From Cohnella rhizoplanae (lineage in GTDB: Bacteria > Bacillota > Bacilli > Paenibacillales > Paenibacillaceae), in NCBI RefSeq assembly GCF_948329515.1, contig NZ_CAOJCN010000003.1, positions 62,001-126,000 on the forward strand: a stretch of DNA of 64,000 nucleotides. Direction: 5' to 3'. Made by a program: the position numbers and the translations under genes. The notes under the pieces are model-generated. The model was given only the letters and a program-made list of their open reading frames with translations. It did no database searches and had not been told where the DNA came from. Below, piece after piece: positions 1 to 8,596 of the stretch (its first letter is position 1; the number at the start of each line of letters is the position of its first letter).

Positions 1-519
1 GCGGCGGCGCTGTGCGGCGTTCACGTCGACGACTTCACGCTCATCGCCGGAGACCGGGAGCCGGCCGACGTGGCGCTCGCCGACGGCTCGGGACGCACGT
101 TCAAGGCGCCGCTGTTCAACGAGACGCTGACGGTGCAGGCGGAAGGGACCGAGGTCGTGGCCGCGTACGCTTCAGGCTGGTATGCCGGCCGTCCTGCGTT
201 GACCCGGCGCAAGCTCGGACAGGGCGAGGTCTGGTACTTCGGCGCGTCCTTCTCCGAGGGAGCGGCCGAGGCGATCCTGGACCTGCTTGATCTGCCCTCC
301 CCGGCAGCGGACTGGGGCAAGCTGCCGAGAGAGGTCGAATTCGGCATCCGGGAAGACGCGGCGGGCGGCCAGTGGGCCTACCTGCTGAACTATGCCGATC
401 GCGAAGTCGCCTTCGAGCTCGCCCGCGACTGCGTCGACGTTCTGACCGGCGAGCGGTTGTCCGGACGCGCCGCGATGCCGGCGTTTGGCGTTCGCATTCT
501 CGAGCCTTCTCCGCAATAA
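1..519 (+). CDS. Beta-galactosidase GH42, C-terminal part (5' end outside window)
   Basis: The open frame runs in from the left edge and ends at TAA 517-519, so only the last 172 residues are present. It resembles the end of a GH42 beta-galactosidase: the trimerisation-domain tail and the small C-terminal beta domain, with a segment reading GQGEVWYFGASFSE that matches GEGEVYYVGTWPE in the full GH42 gene at 45577-47562. The end of both proteins (LLTGE followed by a short G-V-x-I-L close) also corresponds. The catalytic barrel lies outside the window, so activity cannot be judged. A GTG at 70 is internal and not a credible start because homology continues upstream of it. Next downstream, in the same direction, is a membrane-tethered AraC regulator that may control this sugar locus. 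Confidence 0.8.
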   Translation, partial: AAALCGVHVDDFTLIAGDREPADVALADGSGRTFKAPLFNETLTVQAEGTEVVAAYASGWYAGRPALTRRKLGQGEVWYFGASFSEGAAEAILDLLDLPSPAADWGKLPREVEFGIREDAAGGQWAYLLNYADREVAFELARDCVDVLTGERLSGRAAMPAFGVRILEPSPQ

Positions 520-724
520 CGCTTCCGCTCGCAGCTTGCATTCCGCAGCCCCGATCGCCTTCGGCGACCGGGGCGATTCTGTTTTTCACCCGTCATATCC
601 GCGCTTTTACCGATGATTCCGCGCTAGAGCAGCATTTCGAACATTGTACAGTGGAGCGCGGGGCAGGGGTATGAGATGCTGAACGTCGACGGTATATCAT
701 CATTCCGCCGGGAGGAGATCGCCC

Positions 725-3076
725 GTGAAGATGCTTCAAGCGTACAAGTCCAAGAAATACCTGACGCGGATGCTGTTGTCCGTCAGCGTGTTGATGATCG
801 TAGTTCTAATCTTCGCGTCGCTGGCGCTCCAGTACAATGCCGAGCGGAGCTCCGTCCGAATGCAGCAGGAAGCGAGCCGCAAGGTCATGAACCAGATTCA
901 GTACAACGTCACGTACATGACGGAGGTGCTGAACAATCTGGCGTTGTCGCTATACCTGGATCCAAATATCATGCCGCTCTTCACCCTGCCCAGCTACGAC
1001 GAGATGACGGTCATCCGGTCTATGAATTCGCTGAAGCAGGCGTATTTGTCATCGTCGTTCCTGCATTCGATCATGGTGTACAACGGGTTCGACGATCAGA
1101 CGTATCCGGTGGGCCAGCTGAGCTTGAACAAGCCCGACGCCGCGATGGCCGACCGGCTCGTCTCGCTGTTGAACCGCAAGGAGAAGCTGCCCCGGATGAA
1201 GCTGATACCGATGAATTTCAGCGGACGGGAGAGACAGGTCGACTTTTTCTCGCTCGTCATCTATCAGAACTTCGGGGCGGTCAACAACGGACGCGAGAGC
1301 GCGCTGGTCCTGAACATCAAACCCGAATGGCTGTACGATAATCTGGAGTCGGTCAACGTCTTCGACGAGCCTGCGCGGTCCGGCTTGCTCATCCTGGACG
1401 CATCGGGAGAGACGATCATGTCGGGGAGCGGCGAGATGCCGTTCGACGCGGAGCTGCTCGGCGCGGAGACGGTCCGCCATGCCGGCACGGGGGCCGAAGC
1501 GTTCGGATCCTTCACGGGCAAGCTCGGCCAGGGCGACAAACAGCTCGTGACTTATATGAAGCTGCGGGATTCGGACTGGACGATCGTCAGCGTGCAGCCC
1601 TACGACGTCGTGCTCGGCGGCATACGCGAGATGCGCGCGACCTCGGTCGCGGTCATCGCCGTCGTGCTGCTGCTCGGCGTAGTGATGTCGTTCCTGATGG
1701 CGCACAAGCTGTACCGGCCGATCGAACGGCTGATCAGCCAGCTCGGCCTGAAGCCAGGCGAGACGCAGGCGAGCGACGGCGGACCGCGCGCCGGAGACGA
1801 GCTGTCGGCGGTCGCGACCGTCTACAGCTCGATGCTGCAGAAGCTCCATTGGGCGTCCAACGAGCAGGACAAGCAGAAGCGCATCGTCAAAAATTATCAT
1901 CTCCGCACGCTCGTGGCCAACAGCCCGTCGCTGTCGCGCGAAGAGTTTCTGGACAATATCGAATTGAACGGCCTGCAGATCGATCCCGACGGGCCGTACC
2001 GGCTCGTGGTGATCAAGGTGGACGGCTACGCCGAGTATGTCCGCGAAACGACGCCGGGCCAGCGGTCGCTCTATTCCTTCGCCATCGGCAATATCGCGGA
2101 GGAGCTCATGCGGCCGGGCCCTTTCCGGTGCGAGATCGCGGACATGCGCGGCGATCACGTGGCCATGCTGGTCAGTCCGGCAGGCGAAGGCGCGGATACG
2201 GAGGCGCTGGCGCGTCTGCTTCGAGGCATCCAGGAGGTGGTCGGCAGCTACTACAAGCTGTCTCTGTCCTTAACGGTCAGCGGGAGCTGCGATAGCCATG
2301 CCGGCATCAGCGAGCGTTACGGGGAAGCCATCCGGCTGTCCCAATACAAGCTGCTGCTCGGCCACAGGGCGATCATCACGCCCGAGGCGGTCGACGAGCA
2401 GGCAAGGCTGGCGGAGTATGACTTTCCGGCGGAAACGGAGAAGAAGCTGATCGAGAGCATTCGCGCCAACCGGCCGGAGGAATCCGAGCGGTCGGTCGAT
2501 CTCCTGCTGAGCCGGCTGTCGGGCTGCCAGTACGATCATATCGTGCATGGCATCCTGCATCTGGTCGATCTGCTGAAGTCCGCCGTGCGCGACCTGAACC
2601 GAAACCGCATCGTATCGCTGCCCGTTGATCTGGGTTCGCTCAGCAGGGAAGCGCTGGAGAAGGAGACGATGGAGGAGGTCCGCGATCTCGTCGTCGGCGT
2701 CTGCCGCGAGGTGCACGACAAGCTGAGCCGCATGGACGGGGATAAGAACGCCGCGCTCACCGACGCGATCAAGGAAATGATCGAGGCGAACTACAAGGAC
2801 AGCAACCTGAGCCTGCAGGGCATCGCGGCCATGCTGCATCTGACGCCGGCTTACGTCGGCCGCATCTTCAAGACGAGCGAGTTCGTATCGGTGGGGGAGT
2901 ACATGAACGACGTGAGGCTGCGGCACGCGCAGGCCTACCTGGAGACCAAGGGCTTCAGCATCAAGGAGGTCATGGAGCTGGTGGGGTACGTGAACGAGAG
3001 CACCTTCTTCAAGCTGTTTAAGAAGACGTTCGGCGTCACGCCGAAGGAGTATCGGCTTAAGAAGGTGCTGGAGTAG
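725..3076 (+). CDS. Membrane-tethered AraC-family transcriptional regulator with extracellular sensor
   Basis: 783 residues. A first membrane segment (about 15-37) and a second (about 305-326) enclose an extracellular region of roughly 265 residues of dCache/YesM-sensor type. A cytoplasmic linker with a degenerate GGDEF-like stretch follows, and the last ~108 residues form an AraC double helix-turn-helix (TPAYVGRIFKTS; the closing FKKTFGVTPKEYR is the AraC signature). No histidine kinase core or receiver domain is present, so sensing and DNA binding are on one chain. The start is GTG 725, with GGGAGGAG at about 710-717. The same architecture recurs at 8597-10936. In Paenibacillaceae such proteins usually sit beside LplABC sugar importers, so a role in inducing the surrounding glycan-use genes is inferred. 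A 51-bp repeat array and a terminator follow the gene. Confidence 0.9.
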   Translation: MKMLQAYKSKKYLTRMLLSVSVLMIVVLIFASLALQYNAERSSVRMQQEASRKVMNQIQYNVTYMTEVLNNLALSLYLDPNIMPLFTLPSYDEMTVIRSMNSLKQAYLSSSFLHSIMVYNGFDDQTYPVGQLSLNKPDAAMADRLVSLLNRKEKLPRMKLIPMNFSGRERQVDFFSLVIYQNFGAVNNGRESALVLNIKPEWLYDNLESVNVFDEPARSGLLILDASGETIMSGSGEMPFDAELLGAETVRHAGTGAEAFGSFTGKLGQGDKQLVTYMKLRDSDWTIVSVQPYDVVLGGIREMRATSVAVIAVVLLLGVVMSFLMAHKLYRPIERLISQLGLKPGETQASDGGPRAGDELSAVATVYSSMLQKLHWASNEQDKQKRIVKNYHLRTLVANSPSLSREEFLDNIELNGLQIDPDGPYRLVVIKVDGYAEYVRETTPGQRSLYSFAIGNIAEELMRPGPFRCEIADMRGDHVAMLVSPAGEGADTEALARLLRGIQEVVGSYYKLSLSLTVSGSCDSHAGISERYGEAIRLSQYKLLLGHRAIITPEAVDEQARLAEYDFPAETEKKLIESIRANRPEESERSVDLLLSRLSGCQYDHIVHGILHLVDLLKSAVRDLNRNRIVSLPVDLGSLSREALEKETMEEVRDLVVGVCREVHDKLSRMDGDKNAALTDAIKEMIEANYKDSNLSLQGIAAMLHLTPAYVGRIFKTSEFVSVGEYMNDVRLRHAQAYLETKGFSIKEVMELVGYVNESTFFKLFKKTFGVTPKEYRLKKVLE

Positions 3077-3132
3077 GGCGGTCTGCGGTGCAGGGCGCGG
3101 TGCAACGGGGGCTCGGTGGGGCGATTATTGGG

Positions 3133-3300
3133 AATCGCCTTTACTAGAAGAGGGGATTGGCGCGCCGGATGCGATGGGAGGTCAATCGCCTTCACTAGGA
3201 GAGGGGATGGGTGCGCCGGATGCGATGAGGGTCGCTTGCCATCACTTGAAGACGCGATTGGCGCATTGGGAGCGCCGGGAGGCCGATCGCTTTCGCGAGA
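3133..3300. repeat. Tandem repeat array 1 (51-bp period, about 3.3 copies)
   Basis: Units begin at 3133, 3184 and 3234, with a decayed partial unit from about 3285. Lengths are 51, 50 and 51 bp. Each unit carries a GCCTTTACTAGAAGAGG-like core flanked by AATC and GATT, which can pair around it. It lies between the stop of the regulator (3076) and the terminator at 3371. The core is shared with array 2. No coding assignment is made. Confidence 0.8.
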
Positions 3301-3370
3301 ATTAATATTAGTACTTGCCATTCCATTTATTAGAAGTTATATTCTAAATATACGAACTGCCTGAAGCACA

Positions 3371-3408
3371 GGCCGATCATTCCGACATACGGAATGGGCG
3401 GCCTTTTT
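3371..3408 (+). terminator. Intrinsic terminator
   Basis: GGCCG and CATTCCG pair with CGGAATG and CGGCC across a short ACATA loop, with a 2-base internal mismatch. Five T follow (3404-3408). It closes the transcript of the regulator ending at 3076. An in-frame ATG at 3394 lies inside this hairpin, which argues against using it as the start of the next gene. Confidence 0.8.
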
Positions 3409-3432
3409 CTATTTTACTGGGAGGTTGAGAAG

Positions 3433-4116
3433 ATGTCGGAAGTATTGTTCCAAAAAGCTTTTGATGAGTGGATGTCGAGAGTGATCCGCGAGAGCAGCGG
3501 CGAGAGGAAGCGGAGGCTACAGGAAATGGACCCTTACAATGAGCGGTTGCTGCTAAAAAACATGTGGTGGCCCGCGGTCGGCAACTTCGACCATCTTCAG
3601 CCCGAGTGGGAAGTCAACGATTTTAAAGACGGCCAGCGTTTTGTCGATTTTGCGTACATGCCATTTGGTTTCCATAGGGGATTGATATTGGAGGCGGATG
3701 CCTTTGGAACCCATCTTCGCGACGTTAGCCGCTTCAGATTCGGCGACAACTTAGAGAGACAGAACCATTTGCTGATCGATGGCTGGCACATGCTGCGATT
3801 TTCGAGGGACGATTTGCTGGAAAAGCCGAAACGCTGCCAACAAACGCTGCTAACGGCGCTCTCTGCATGGGGATACGGTGGGGTGGCAGGGGATACGAAT
3901 CTGACGATGTACGAGCGAGCGATTCTTCATTGGATAGGCCGGTATAACCGCATAGTCAAGCCTGTGGACGTCATCAACGATTTAAAGATCAGCTTTAACC
4001 AGACGACGGCTAGCCTGCAATCCTTAGAAATGAAGGGTTATTTGAAGTCCAATCGGTCGCCGCAGGGGAAAATAATGAGTTATCTGGTCATGCCGAAGTC
4101 GCAAAAAGGAGTCTGA
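3433..4116 (+). CDS. Putative PD-(D/E)XK (DUF559/Vsr-like) nuclease-fold protein with C-terminal winged helix
   Basis: 227 residues from ATG 3433, chosen because GGGAGG sits 8-13 bases upstream and the earlier ATG at 3394 lies in a terminator. The middle third reads like the DUF559/very-short-patch-repair fold: FVDFAY, then LILEADAFGTH, then a D-V-S-R helix, then WHMLRFSRDDL, corresponding to the family pattern of an acidic strand, E-x-D-x4-H, D..R and G..V.RF. The C-terminal ~65 residues (from TMYERAIL) look like a MarR-type winged helix ending in LQSLEMKGYLKS. There is no restriction-modification partner nearby. The protein may be a regulator that has kept a nuclease fold rather than an enzyme. 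The fold assignment is from pattern only. A 51-bp repeat array begins 20 bp after the stop codon. Confidence 0.6.
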   Translation: MSEVLFQKAFDEWMSRVIRESSGERKRRLQEMDPYNERLLLKNMWWPAVGNFDHLQPEWEVNDFKDGQRFVDFAYMPFGFHRGLILEADAFGTHLRDVSRFRFGDNLERQNHLLIDGWHMLRFSRDDLLEKPKRCQQTLLTALSAWGYGGVAGDTNLTMYERAILHWIGRYNRIVKPVDVINDLKISFNQTTASLQSLEMKGYLKSNRSPQGKIMSYLVMPKSQKGV

Positions 4117-4136
4117 ACGGTCGCAACGGAAGTGTG

Positions 4137-4391
4137 GCGCAACGCCTTCATTAGAAGAGGCGTTGGAGTACGCGGTAGCGATAAAAGGCGCAACGCCTTC
4201 ACTAGGAGAGGCGTTGGAGCACGCGGCAGCGATAAAAGGCGCAACGCCTTCACTAGAGGAGGCGATGGAGCACGCGGCAGCGAACAAAGGCGAAACGCCT
4301 TCACTAGAAGAGGCGATGGAGCACGCGGCAGCGATAAAAGGCGCAACGCCTTCACCAGGAAAGGCTATGGAGCACGAACATGAAAAAAGCG
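4137..4391. repeat. Tandem repeat array 2 (51-bp period, 5 copies)
   Basis: Units start at 4137, 4188, 4239, 4290 and 4341, each exactly 51 bp; the last is degenerate and runs into the terminator at 4383. Each unit has AACGCC and GGCGTT (or GGCGAT) flanking a TTCACTAGAAGA loop, forming a hairpin. Because 51 is a multiple of three, several frames stay open across the array, giving apparent 17-residue protein repeats that I do not annotate as genes. Confidence 0.9.
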
Positions 4392-4411
4392 ACCGCCTCG
4401 CCGGCGGTCGC
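4383..4411 (-). terminator. Intrinsic terminator of the leftward lplBCA transcript
   Basis: GCGACCGCC (4389-4397) pairs perfectly with GGCGGTCGC (4403-4411) around a TCGCC loop. On the minus strand it is followed by six T (4388-4383). It lies 22 bp beyond the stop of the binding-protein gene. Confidence 0.9.
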
Positions 4412-4433
4412 CCTCTCCTTCATCTATCGCAGC

Positions 4434-6002
4434 TTATCTCATGCCCTTGCCCTTCAAGAATGCGTCCCACTGCGCGGCGACTTCTGCTTCGTACTTCTCG
4501 AGGCCGGAAGCTTTGAGCTTGTTCTCGAACTCGGGGAGCATTTTACCCGGATCGACGGCGCCGGTCTCGAGCGCGGTGGAGTATTCGTTTTTAACGGCGT
4601 TGATATTCGCGCCTTCGGCTTTGACCTTTTCTTCGTTAAAGGAGAATCCGTTGCTGACCGGCACGATGGCGCTGTCGTTCAGCTGGATCGTCTTTTCCCA
4701 GGTGTCGGGGTCCATGCCAGGCTTCAGGAAAGCGTTGAATTGGTTGCCGAATACCCAGTCGCCGTTCGGGGCGTAGCCGGAGCCTTCGATCGGCGCGATA
4801 AACTTGTCGTCGGTCTTCGTGTAGTGCTTGCCTTCGATGCCGTTGCAAATGAGGTTATACAGAACCTTGTCGGTGTTGAGCAGGTTGAGCAGCATGAGCG
4901 CGCGCTCGGGATTTTTGGAGTTTTTGTTGATGACGTGCATGGCGCTCGCGATACCGGTGAAGTAGCTGTCCGAGATCGGCACGTAGACGACGTCGTTGCC
5001 GCCGTTGATTGCCTTCTCGCCGATCTCGCCGCCCGGCTTGGACGTGAACTCGAGCGATACGGCGACGTTGCCTTTGCCCTTCAGATCGTTGATGTTCTGG
5101 AGCACGGGCGCGTCCTTGTTGATGTAGCCGGCCTGGTACCAGCTGTGCATCGTTTGGTAGAAATCCTTTTTGGCTTCGAGCGAGTCGATCAGTCCGATCA
5201 TGCCGTACGTCGTATCGTCCTTTTTGTAGCCGACGCTCGCGCCGTCTGGAGCCACGGCGTTCGGATCGACGAACAGGCCGTTGGAGTTTTGGGCGAGACC
5301 GAGCGGGACGATGCCCTTTTCGTTGTCCTTGAGCGTCTTCAGGAACGGCTCGATATCCTTATATGAGTGAATGGTACTTACGTCGAGACTGTACTTGTCG
5401 ATAAAACGCTTTTGGATAATCAGGCTCTTCTGCTTGGCTGCGATCTGGTAGATCGGGAAGCCGTATACCTTGCCGTCCGCCGCCTTCATGTCCGGCCAGA
5501 ACTTGTCGGGGATATTGGCGCGGGCATCCGGCGCATACTTCGCGATCATGTCGTCCGGCAGTTCAAGATAAGCGCCCTTGTCGATGTAAGGCTGATAGTT
5601 GCCGAGCCAGCCCTTCGAGCTCCAAGCGATATCGAACGATTCGCCGGCGGCCAGCATCGCGTTCAGCTTGGGCTCGTATTCGTCGAATGTCAGCGGTTTC
5701 AGATCGACGGTCGCGTTGATTTTATCCTTCAGGTATTTGTTGATCTCGTCGTTGACCAGCTTCTGGTCGGGACCGGGATTGGCCGCGACGGGGTAGATGA
5801 ACGTAAGATTGACCTCGGGCAGATCGGCCGATGTCGGTTCGGCGCTGGCGGAGGCGCTGCCTGACGCGCTTGCCGTGGGCGACGCGCTGCCGCTTGCCAA
5901 TGCGCTTGGGCTGGCCGTATTGTTATTGTTGTCGCCGCAAGCTGCGAGCGCAGCCATTGAGAGCAGCAGCATGTACTGCGGAATCCGTTTGCCTTTTCTC
6001 AT
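4434..6002 (-). CDS. Extracellular sugar-binding lipoprotein (LplA-type family 1)
   Basis: 522 residues. The start is ATG 6002, with GGAGGG at 6010-6015; a further in-frame ATG at 6017 precedes that site and is rejected. The N terminus is a lipoprotein signal with lipobox LAAC, followed by a low-complexity Asn/Ser/Ala/Pro linker of about 40 residues and then the solute-binding fold (NLTFIYPVAANPGPDQ onward). It should be lipid-anchored on the outer face of the membrane and deliver an oligosaccharide to the permeases encoded just upstream (7002 and 8012). The family is typical of LplABC importers for complex plant-glycan fragments; the substrate cannot be read from the sequence. It is the last gene of the leftward operon. 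Confidence 0.92.
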   Translation of the reverse strand: MRKGKRIPQYMLLLSMAALAACGDNNNNTASPSALASGSASPTASASGSASASAEPTSADLPEVNLTFIYPVAANPGPDQKLVNDEINKYLKDKINATVDLKPLTFDEYEPKLNAMLAAGESFDIAWSSKGWLGNYQPYIDKGAYLELPDDMIAKYAPDARANIPDKFWPDMKAADGKVYGFPIYQIAAKQKSLIIQKRFIDKYSLDVSTIHSYKDIEPFLKTLKDNEKGIVPLGLAQNSNGLFVDPNAVAPDGASVGYKKDDTTYGMIGLIDSLEAKKDFYQTMHSWYQAGYINKDAPVLQNINDLKGKGNVAVSLEFTSKPGGEIGEKAINGGNDVVYVPISDSYFTGIASAMHVINKNSKNPERALMLLNLLNTDKVLYNLICNGIEGKHYTKTDDKFIAPIEGSGYAPNGDWVFGNQFNAFLKPGMDPDTWEKTIQLNDSAIVPVSNGFSFNEEKVKAEGANINAVKNEYSTALETGAVDPGKMLPEFENKLKASGLEKYEAEVAAQWDAFLKGKGMR

Positions 6003-6123
6003 CTCGTAACCCTCCATTGTATAGACCCTATTAATAAATACGCCACGCCATTCTGTCTGACCTGCTGCCGCCGGGAACCGATCACCTCCTTTAAGTGGCG
6101 GCAGTCGAATATGGAATCCGGCT

Positions 6124-7002
6124 CTAGCCTTTCAGCGAGCCGACCGTGATGCCTTTGACGAAGTACTTCTGGAAGAAAGGGAAGACGATCAGCATCGGTC
6201 CGCTCGCGACGATCGCCATCGCCATTCGTACGGACAGGGTCGGAAACTGCGCGAACTGGAGCTTGTCTGATACCTGGGCCATCGGGGAGTTCGCCAGGAA
6301 CTCGGCCTGCGACAGAATTCGGACGAGCAGCAGCTGCAGCGGAATGTACTTGTCGTTGTCGATGAACAACAGCGCGTTGTACCATTCGTTCCAGTAGCCG
6401 AAGGCGATGAATAAGCCCAGCGTAGCCAGCGCAGGCGTCGAGAGCGGGAGGATGATCCGGAAGAAAATCCGGTATTCGCGCGCCCCGTCGATTTTGGCCG
6501 ATTCGATGATCTCCGGCGAGATCTTGTCGAGGAAGCCCTTCATGATCATGATGTTGAACGGGCTCATGAGCGCCGGGATGATCAGGGCGGCCAGCGAGTT
6601 TTTCAGATGCAGGTACTGTGTCATGAGAATGTAGAAGGGGATCAAGCCCCCGTTGAACAGCATCGTGAAGAACACGTAAAAGGTAAGCGGTCGGTTGTAC
6701 CGGAAATCCCTGCGCGAAATCGGGTAAGCCATGAGCGCGGTCAGCAGCAGCGAGAGGATCGTCCCGATGATCGTGATCATGACCGTGACGCCGTATCCGC
6801 GCAAGATCGTGTCCGGCTTTTCAAAGACGATCCGGTAGGCTTCTCCGCTCCACACTTTGGGGATGAACTGGTAGCCGTATTCATACAGGCTGTCCTCCGA
6901 GGACAGCGAGATCGAGATCACCAGAATGAACGGCGCGACGATGAGCACGCAGACGACGATAAAAAACGCGTTGATGAATACATTGTTCGATTTGGCTGTC
7001 AT
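6124..7002 (-). CDS. ABC sugar transporter permease (LplC/YtcP type)
   Basis: 292 residues from ATG 7002. There are six predicted membrane segments, beginning NAFFIVVCVLIVAPFILV. The cytoplasmic EAA coupling loop is clear (ESAKIDGAREYRIFF.. followed by ILPLSTPALAT). The ending FFQKYFVKGITVGSLKG is characteristic of the LplC branch. It sits 17 bp after the lplB stop and 121 bp before the binding-protein gene, so the three form one leftward importer operon. No ATPase gene is present; importers of this family commonly share an MsmX-type ATPase encoded elsewhere, which is assumed here. Confidence 0.93.
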   Translation of the reverse strand: MTAKSNNVFINAFFIVVCVLIVAPFILVISISLSSEDSLYEYGYQFIPKVWSGEAYRIVFEKPDTILRGYGVTVMITIIGTILSLLLTALMAYPISRRDFRYNRPLTFYVFFTMLFNGGLIPFYILMTQYLHLKNSLAALIIPALMSPFNIMIMKGFLDKISPEIIESAKIDGAREYRIFFRIILPLSTPALATLGLFIAFGYWNEWYNALLFIDNDKYIPLQLLLVRILSQAEFLANSPMAQVSDKLQFAQFPTLSVRMAMAIVASGPMLIVFPFFQKYFVKGITVGSLKG

Positions 7003-7019
7003 AGCAGTTTCGCCTCCGT

Positions 7020-8012
7020 TTAGAAAAGCGCGTTGTCCCGGTCGATGCGGCGCACGATATAGTTGGCCGACACGACGGTGACGAGTCCGACGACCGACTG
7101 GAGGAAACCGACGGCTGCGGCGGAGTTGATGTCGCCCAGCTTAGTCAGCGCGCGGTACACGTAAGTATCGATGATATCCGTGGTCGGGAAGTTCGGGCCA
7201 ACGTTATTCGGAATAAAGTAGTGGAGACCGAAGTCGCCGCGGAAAATATTGCCCAGCCCCAGTATAAACAGGATGATGACGAGCGGCTTGAGCAGCGGCA
7301 GCGTGATGCGGGTCATCATCTGAATGCGGGTGGCGCCGTCAAGCTTGGCGGCCTCGTAATACTCGGTGCTGATCCCCGTCATGCCGGCATAGTAGACCAG
7401 CGTCGAGAAGCCGACGCCTTTCCACAGCGCGATCAGCGGCAGAATATAGATCCAGGGCGCCGTCTCCAGATACCAGTTATGCGTCGGCAGTCCGAAGAAT
7501 GCGAGCACCTTGTTCGCGAAGCCGTTCTCGAAATCGAGGAACGCGTTGCCGATATAGCCGACGAGCACCATCGACAGAAAGAAAGGAAGAAACATCACGG
7601 TCTGATAAATCTTCATCAGCCGCCCCGACAGCTCGTTGAGCAGGAGGGCGAGGATGAGCGCGGCGATCGTGCCCGTGATGATGTAGGCGAAGTTATAAAG
7701 AAGCGTATTGCGGATAATCCGAAACGCGTCCTGCGCCTTGAACAAAAACTCGAAATTCCTGAATCCTACCCACTCGCTTCCGAAAATGCCCTGGTCGTAC
7801 CTGAAATTCTTAAACGCGAGAATCAGTCCGATCATCGGCAGATACGCAATCACGAACTTGAACAGGATGCCTGGCAGCGCGAGAACGACCAATTCCTGAT
7901 TTTTACGGAACAGCCGTAGCTCGTTACGGATCCAGCCGCCGGTCTTCGCCTTCGTCTTGCCCGGGACGGGGGAGTCCGCGGCGCTCAGCTTGACCGGTTC
8001 TGTCTTGGCCAT
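7020..8012 (-). CDS. ABC sugar transporter permease (LplB type)
   Basis: 330 residues. ATG 8012 is chosen because GGAGGTG lies at 8019-8025; an in-frame ATG at 8027 would precede that site. A cytoplasmic, Lys-rich leader of about 35 residues is followed by the first membrane segment (LVVLALPGILFKFVIAYLP) and five more. The EAA loop reads YYEAAKLDGATRIQ..TLPLLKP. It is the first gene of the lplB-lplC-lplA set. The 583 bp upstream hold a minus-strand terminator (8176-8219) and repeat array 3, so the importer is probably transcribed separately from the AraC regulator at 8597-10936. I found no confident promoter in the short gap. Confidence 0.93.
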   Translation of the reverse strand: MAKTEPVKLSAADSPVPGKTKAKTGGWIRNELRLFRKNQELVVLALPGILFKFVIAYLPMIGLILAFKNFRYDQGIFGSEWVGFRNFEFLFKAQDAFRIIRNTLLYNFAYIITGTIAALILALLLNELSGRLMKIYQTVMFLPFFLSMVLVGYIGNAFLDFENGFANKVLAFFGLPTHNWYLETAPWIYILPLIALWKGVGFSTLVYYAGMTGISTEYYEAAKLDGATRIQMMTRITLPLLKPLVIILFILGLGNIFRGDFGLHYFIPNNVGPNFPTTDIIDTYVYRALTKLGDINSAAAVGFLQSVVGLVTVVSANYIVRRIDRDNALF

Positions 8013-8175
8013 GGGATTCACCTCCATCTTGGTTATGACCCCATCATGCCATGAGCGGCCGGCCGAATATACGATTCGATGTTCGAATAACTGTCCGCGG
8101 GGAGTGTATTAATTACGAATTCATATGCTTATTGGGAAAAATGAAGCGGAATACAGGGTGCCGGGACGTTGGAAT

Positions 8176-8219
8176 AAACAAAAAGAACGATTGCCGGAGG
8201 GAGCTCCGGCCTCGTTCTT
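8176..8219 (-). terminator. Intrinsic terminator downstream of the tethered AraC gene
   Basis: AAGAACGA (8183-8190) pairs with TCGTTCTT (8212-8219), and GCCGGAG with CTCCGGC inside. On the minus strand the hairpin is followed by a T-rich run. It lies beyond repeat array 3, so the array is inside the 3' untranslated region of the 8597-10936 gene. Confidence 0.85.
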
Positions 8220-8263
8220 CCGCATGTGAAAGGTATCGTTTACAACTCCGCACCGGGCGGGAA

Positions 8264-8546
8264 AAGAATGTGTCGCATCGCTATATTGCCGAAAATACCG
8301 CAGCTCCGCTGAATAAGAATGTGCCGCATCGCTATATTGCCGAAAATACCGCAGCTTTGCCGAATAAGAATGCGCCGCATCGTTATTTTGCCGAAAATAC
8401 CGCAGCTCCGCCGAATAAGAATGCGCCGCATCGTTATTTTGCCGAACATACCGCAGCTCCGCCGAATAAGAATGCGCCACATCGTTATTTCACTGAAAAT
8501 ACCGCAGCTCCGCCGAATAAGAACTTGCCGCATCGTTATTTCGCAT
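8264..8546. repeat. Tandem repeat array 3 (51-bp period, about 5.5 copies)
   Basis: Units start at 8264, 8315, 8366, 8417, 8468 and 8519, each 51 bp except the partial last. Units begin AAGAATG and contain GCCGAAAATACCGCAGC. The sequence is unrelated to arrays 1, 2 and 4 although the period is the same. Several frames are open across it; none is annotated as coding. Confidence 0.9.
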
Positions 8547-8596
8547 AGCTATAGCATCGGATAGGCGACCGTATAACCGGGATCTGTCACGCAGCA

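Noticed and set aside
3394..3432. Upstream ATG 3394 as start of the nuclease-fold gene
   Set aside because: It lies inside an intrinsic terminator hairpin; ATG 3433 has a proper ribosome site.
3362..3432. Riboswitch in the leader of the 3433 gene
   Set aside because: The only structure is a simple terminator for the upstream gene; no aptamer-like multi-helix fold is visible.
4163..4516. Repeat-peptide reading frames inside arrays 2, 3 and 4 (for example 4163-4516 and minus-strand 24215-25489)
   Set aside because: They arise because the 51-bp period keeps frames open; they lack ribosome sites, and the minus-strand one at array 4 runs antisense through yqfL.
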